This document shows positions 61,285 through 64,000 of a DNA stretch of 64,000 nt, in pieces (position 1 is the stretch's first letter; the number at the start of each line of letters is the position of its first letter). The translations under genes and the position numbers were made by a program. Origin of the DNA: JANYHF01 sp031367715 (GTDB taxonomy: Bacteria > Pseudomonadota > Alphaproteobacteria > Rhizobiales > Hyphomicrobiaceae); the NCBI GenBank assembly GCA_031367715.1, contig JANLQJ010000405.1, forward strand, positions 45,590 through 109,589, read 5' to 3'. The notes under the pieces are model-generated. The model was given only the letters and a program-made list of their open reading frames with translations. It did no database searches and was not told where the DNA came from.

Positions 61285-62088
61285 TTACAACGACGTCTCA
61301 GTTGCGATGGAACCCGGGTGCGCCTTGACGGCTCGCCCGGGTTTTGTTTTGGGACTCGGGGCAAAGCCTGCCGGAGTATCGATCCGGTTCTTTTCCTTGG
61401 CAAACGGGCTGAGGCCCAACCAACTCTGCATCGCCTTGGCGATCGAGGCGTCTCCGATCAGTTCGATGTCCCCCGCATCGACCTCGCGCTGTACGGTCGA
61501 CAGCCCCATCCACACCGCGGTCATACTACGCACCGCGCTGCGAACGTAGAGGTCGATGTCGAAACCCGGATGCACCGAGCAGAGATCGACCTCGCCCTGG
61601 TCAATCACCAGCCACCAGGACTGCTTGGCCGGGATTAGCTCGGGATAAAGAAAGTGAATGGTGCAGCGCCGGGGCGGCAGCGGCGTCGGGTCGAGATGAC
61701 GGCGCATGTCCCACATCAGCAGCGAGGGATCGAGGTTTTTCAGCGAAACCGAGGATTCGATCCAGCGCTGGCCCCACATGCCCAGCGACATGACGACCGG
61801 ACGCAAATCTTCGCCCGCTTGCGTTAACCGGTATTCGAACGCTTGGTTGGCCTTGGTCGGCCCGACCGGAACGGAGACGATGACGCCGGCTTCCTCCAGT
61901 TCTTTCAAGCGCTTGGATAGCAGCGACGGCGACATCAAGGGGACACCGCGCCGCAAATCATTGAATCTCGTGGTGCCGCACAACAGTTCGCGCATCACCA
62001 GCACGGTCCAGCGCGAGCACACGATCTCGGCGGCCATGGCGACGGGACAGAACTGACCGTAGCTTGGCTGGGATTTGCTGTCGGACAT
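61285..62088 (-). CDS. HxlR-family regulator with C-terminal SCP2-like domain
   Basis: A 267-residue regulator. The N-terminal HxlR winged helix has FCPVAMAAEIVCSRWTVLVM, LRRGVPLMSPSLLSKRLKEL and EYRLTQAGEDLRPVV. The C-terminal half (PAKQSWWLVIDQGEVDLCSV, YVRSAVRSMTAVWMGL) resembles an SCP2/sterol-carrier-like ligand domain found in a subset of HxlR proteins. GGAGG precedes the ATG at 62088. It diverges from an acyl-CoA dehydrogenase gene and a palindrome in the gap is the likely operator. Confidence 0.85.
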   Translation of the reverse strand: MSDSKSQPSYGQFCPVAMAAEIVCSRWTVLVMRELLCGTTRFNDLRRGVPLMSPSLLSKRLKELEEAGVIVSVPVGPTKANQAFEYRLTQAGEDLRPVVMSLGMWGQRWIESSVSLKNLDPSLLMWDMRRHLDPTPLPPRRCTIHFLYPELIPAKQSWWLVIDQGEVDLCSVHPGFDIDLYVRSAVRSMTAVWMGLSTVQREVDAGDIELIGDASIAKAMQSWLGLSPFAKEKNRIDTPAGFAPSPKTKPGRAVKAHPGSIATETSL

Positions 62089-62135
62089 GCCGGCCTCCTC
62101 GTCGATTGCCAATGCCTATGCAGCACCTATGTCAA

Positions 62136-62151
62136 ATAGTACAAATACTAT
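62136..62151. promoter_or_regulatory. Probable HxlR operator
   Basis: Perfect palindrome ATAGTA-CAAA-TACTAT in the divergent gap between the HxlR gene and the acyl-CoA dehydrogenase gene, 48 bp before the regulator start. HxlR-type sites commonly contain GTAC/TACT cores. The rest of the 232-bp gap holds no gene. Confidence 0.65.
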
Positions 62152-62320
62152 AGCGCTGCCTCAAGTAAACGCGGCGGCCGGCAAAATAATTCCCGCCCGG
62201 CCCGCGTTTTCCGGGCACGCCTACCTGGGTCGGCCGACCCGGTACAGTTTCAGGACTGGAGGCGATCCGGCGGGGAGCGCAATCATGGCGCATCACAAAC
62301 CAGACCCGTGGAGTTCCACC

Positions 62321-63472
62321 ATGACCGCAGTCGCCAGCCTGAACATCGTTCCCCAGACCCGCTCGATTCTCGAGATCGCCAATGACCTCGGCCCGGTCTT
62401 TGCCAAGCGCGCGGACGCCGCCAACGACGACGACACTTTCGTCGCCGACAACATGGCCGACCTGAAGGCCGCGGGCCTGATCGAAGCTGGCGTGCCGCGC
62501 GAATTGGGCGGCGGCGGCGCCGATGTGGATGAGTTGGCCGCCATGCTGCGCACGCTCGCCTATCATTGCGGCTCGACCGGCTTGGCGTTTTCCATGCACA
62601 CCCATCAGGTCGCCATTCCAGCCTGGCGCTGGCGGCACCAGAAGATCGCCGCCGTCGAGCCGCTGCTGAAACGTATCGCTTCCGAGCGCATTCTGCTGCT
62701 CTCGAGCGGCGGCTCCGATTGGATCGGCGGTTCGGGCACGGCCGAAAAGGTCGAGGGTGGCTATCGCATCACGGCGCGCAAGATCTTCACCTCGGGTGCC
62801 CCCAGCGGCAATCTACTCATGACCAGTGCGGTGCTTGCGACCGACGAAGGCCCGATGGTGCTGCATTTCGGCGTGCCAATGAATTCGCCAAACGTCAAGG
62901 TACTCGACACCTGGCACACGCTTGGCATGCGCGCTACTGGCTCGCACGATGTGCTGATCGACGGCCATGTGGTGCCCGAGGCAGCGGTTGCCGTGAAGCG
63001 CAAGGCCGGCGAGTGGCACCCGCTGTTCCAAATCATCTCGACCATTGCCTTCCCGCTCGTCTACAGCGTCTATCTCGGCGTGGCCGAGAGCGCGCGTGAC
63101 ATCGCGATAGGCTTTGCCAAGCGCAAGAGCCCGGGCCGGCATAGCATCGAATTGGCAGGCCGCATGGAGACCGAGCTGGCCGCCGCGCGCCTGGCGCAGG
63201 AGTTCATGCTGGCCGCCGTGCGCCTCAACGCGCCGTCCGCCAGCACGGTCAACCAGGTGATGATCGGGCGGCGCTTGGTTGAGCGGCACGCCATCGCGGC
63301 GGTGGATCTGGCCATGGAAGTGGCTGGCGGCGTCGGCTTCTACCGCTCGGCAGGGTTGGAACGCCGGTTCCGCGATATCCAGGCGGCGCGCTACCATCCG
63401 CTGCAGTCGGGCCCGCAAGCCGAATATGCCGGTGCGATGGCGCTGGGCATGCCGGTGGATAGAATTTTCTGA
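62321..63472 (+). CDS. Acyl-CoA dehydrogenase family protein
   Basis: Flavoprotein of 383 residues in the acyl-CoA dehydrogenase fold. N-terminal helices are followed by GLIEAGVPRELGGGGADVDE (about 50-69), MHTHQVAIPAWRW, the FAD/substrate region YRITARKIFTSGAPSGNLLM (about 148-167), WHTLGMRATGSHDVLIDGH and a C-terminal helical domain ending GGVGFYRSAGLERRFRDIQA. The usual catalytic Glu is not obvious, so it may be a monooxygenase-like or desulfurisation-type member rather than a beta-oxidation enzyme. ATG at 62321 has a GGAG site; 62285 is an alternative. Confidence 0.85.
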   Translation: MTAVASLNIVPQTRSILEIANDLGPVFAKRADAANDDDTFVADNMADLKAAGLIEAGVPRELGGGGADVDELAAMLRTLAYHCGSTGLAFSMHTHQVAIPAWRWRHQKIAAVEPLLKRIASERILLLSSGGSDWIGGSGTAEKVEGGYRITARKIFTSGAPSGNLLMTSAVLATDEGPMVLHFGVPMNSPNVKVLDTWHTLGMRATGSHDVLIDGHVVPEAAVAVKRKAGEWHPLFQIISTIAFPLVYSVYLGVAESARDIAIGFAKRKSPGRHSIELAGRMETELAAARLAQEFMLAAVRLNAPSASTVNQVMIGRRLVERHAIAAVDLAMEVAGGVGFYRSAGLERRFRDIQAARYHPLQSGPQAEYAGAMALGMPVDRIF

Positions 63473-64000
63473 TTGAAAACAAGGCGCTATGGCGTAAGGG
63501 CGGCATGCAGCCGGTCTGGTGCGGCTTGGTGTGCTCGACCAGGACGGCCGCAAGCCGCCCTTGGCCGGACAATACGGGGACAGCATACTACTTTCTGCCT
63601 CGCCATTGCCTCGGTGGGCACAAGTAATACCGGCCAACCTATCGTTTGACTCGTGCTCGCAAGCGGGCGCACAGCGGTGCGCCCGTCCAAGAGCTTGCCG
63701 CGCAGCTAGACGGGCGCACTGCTGTGCGCCCCTACGCCATGACCTCTGTCACGAACCTTCATAGTGACAGGTCAAACCATAAGTTGGACGGTATGACGAT
63801 GAAATCAGCAAACTGTCCCCGGTTTCGCTGCGAGCCAACCAATGGTCAGACGTTGAGCTAGGGCGGTTTGCACCTCTTCTGCATCAGCGGTGGCCGCAGA
63901 AGTGGGGGGGGACCCCCAAACAACCACAACCCCCGGCGGCGCATAAAATTGGTGGGTCCCCCCAACAAGGAACCGGGCCAGTGCGGGGTGGTGAAACGAA
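63473..64000. other. Noncoding end of the window with a palindromic repeat
   Basis: No gene is supported. A 23-base inverted repeat with one mismatch has arms 63665-63687 (GGGCGCACAGC start) and 63709-63731. Short open frames here (for example 63519-63764) mirror repeat sequence. Fragments GGGGACAGCATACTACTTTC near 63577 and CTGTCCCCGG near 63812 look like ends of another dispersed element. A G- and C-run (GTGGGGGGGGACCCCC) is at about 63901-63917. Confidence 0.6.

Noticed and set aside
63519..63764. Open frame at the right end
   Set aside because: It runs through a 23-base inverted repeat and other dispersed elements and has no protein-like pattern.

Overview
The window reads as a high-GC alphaproteobacterial chromosome, most likely Hyphomicrobiales (rhizobia and relatives). 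The signs are a cell-cycle pseudokinase of the DivL type next to ahcY, a TsaE-AmgK fusion followed by murU, addB, addA and trxA, the trpF-trpB-trpA-accD-folC block, a DUF2794 gene, aerobic CobS/CobT cobaltochelatase subunits, a DUF1127 protein and abundant short palindromic repeats between genes. Species cannot be read from the sequence. No rRNA, tRNA, CRISPR array or complete insertion sequence was seen.

Layout. 1-11.5 kb is a sugar and sugar-acid region. A minus-strand operon (aldo/keto reductase, FucU-type mutarotase, Liv-type binding protein, LivH, LivM running off the edge) diverges from a UxaA-type dehydratase, xylB, a ParDE-like toxin-antitoxin pair, xylA and a Gfo/Idh/MocA dehydrogenase. 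11.6-16.4 kb holds an orphan corrinoid protein, a single-chain GmrSD-type (DUF262-DUF1524) restriction protein, DUF952, pyrD and DUF2794. 16.4-17.0 kb has no gene but carries two related C-rich blocks, each followed by an intrinsic terminator, which look like tandem small RNAs; htpG follows behind a sigma-32-like promoter. 19-28 kb has a GNAT enzyme, a YdjM-like membrane hydrolase, a GGDEF-EAL protein, a DadA-like oxidoreductase, a secreted protein and a Tad-type vWA protein with a Gly/Tyr/Asp repeat insert.

28-44.7 kb is core: ahcY, divL, tsaE-amgK, murU, addB, addA and trxA on plus, then folC and accD on minus. 44.8-48.2 kb is the trpFBA region, broken by a MntA/HepT toxin-antitoxin module. 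The HepT reading frame runs without a stop into TrpA, and the probable old trpA start codon now reads ATT. This HepT-TrpA fusion is the most striking feature of the window. 48.3-53.1 kb carries LapA-like, ihfB, sppA, DUF937 and a Tat-exported metallo-beta-lactamase-fold protein. 53.1-55.7 kb is a lower-GC accessory stretch with a HigBA-like pair, a KTSC protein and two coupled unknown genes. 55.7-64 kb has cobT and cobS separated by a Uma2-type nuclease gene, a LysR regulator, a DUF1127 protein, and an HxlR regulator divergent from an acyl-CoA dehydrogenase with a clear palindromic operator between them.

Two themes recur. Toxin-antitoxin or nuclease genes sit inside otherwise conserved operons (xylB/xylA, trpB/trpA, cobS/cobT). 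Several families of palindromic repeats sit at gene ends and in two cases supply the stop codon of the neighbouring gene.
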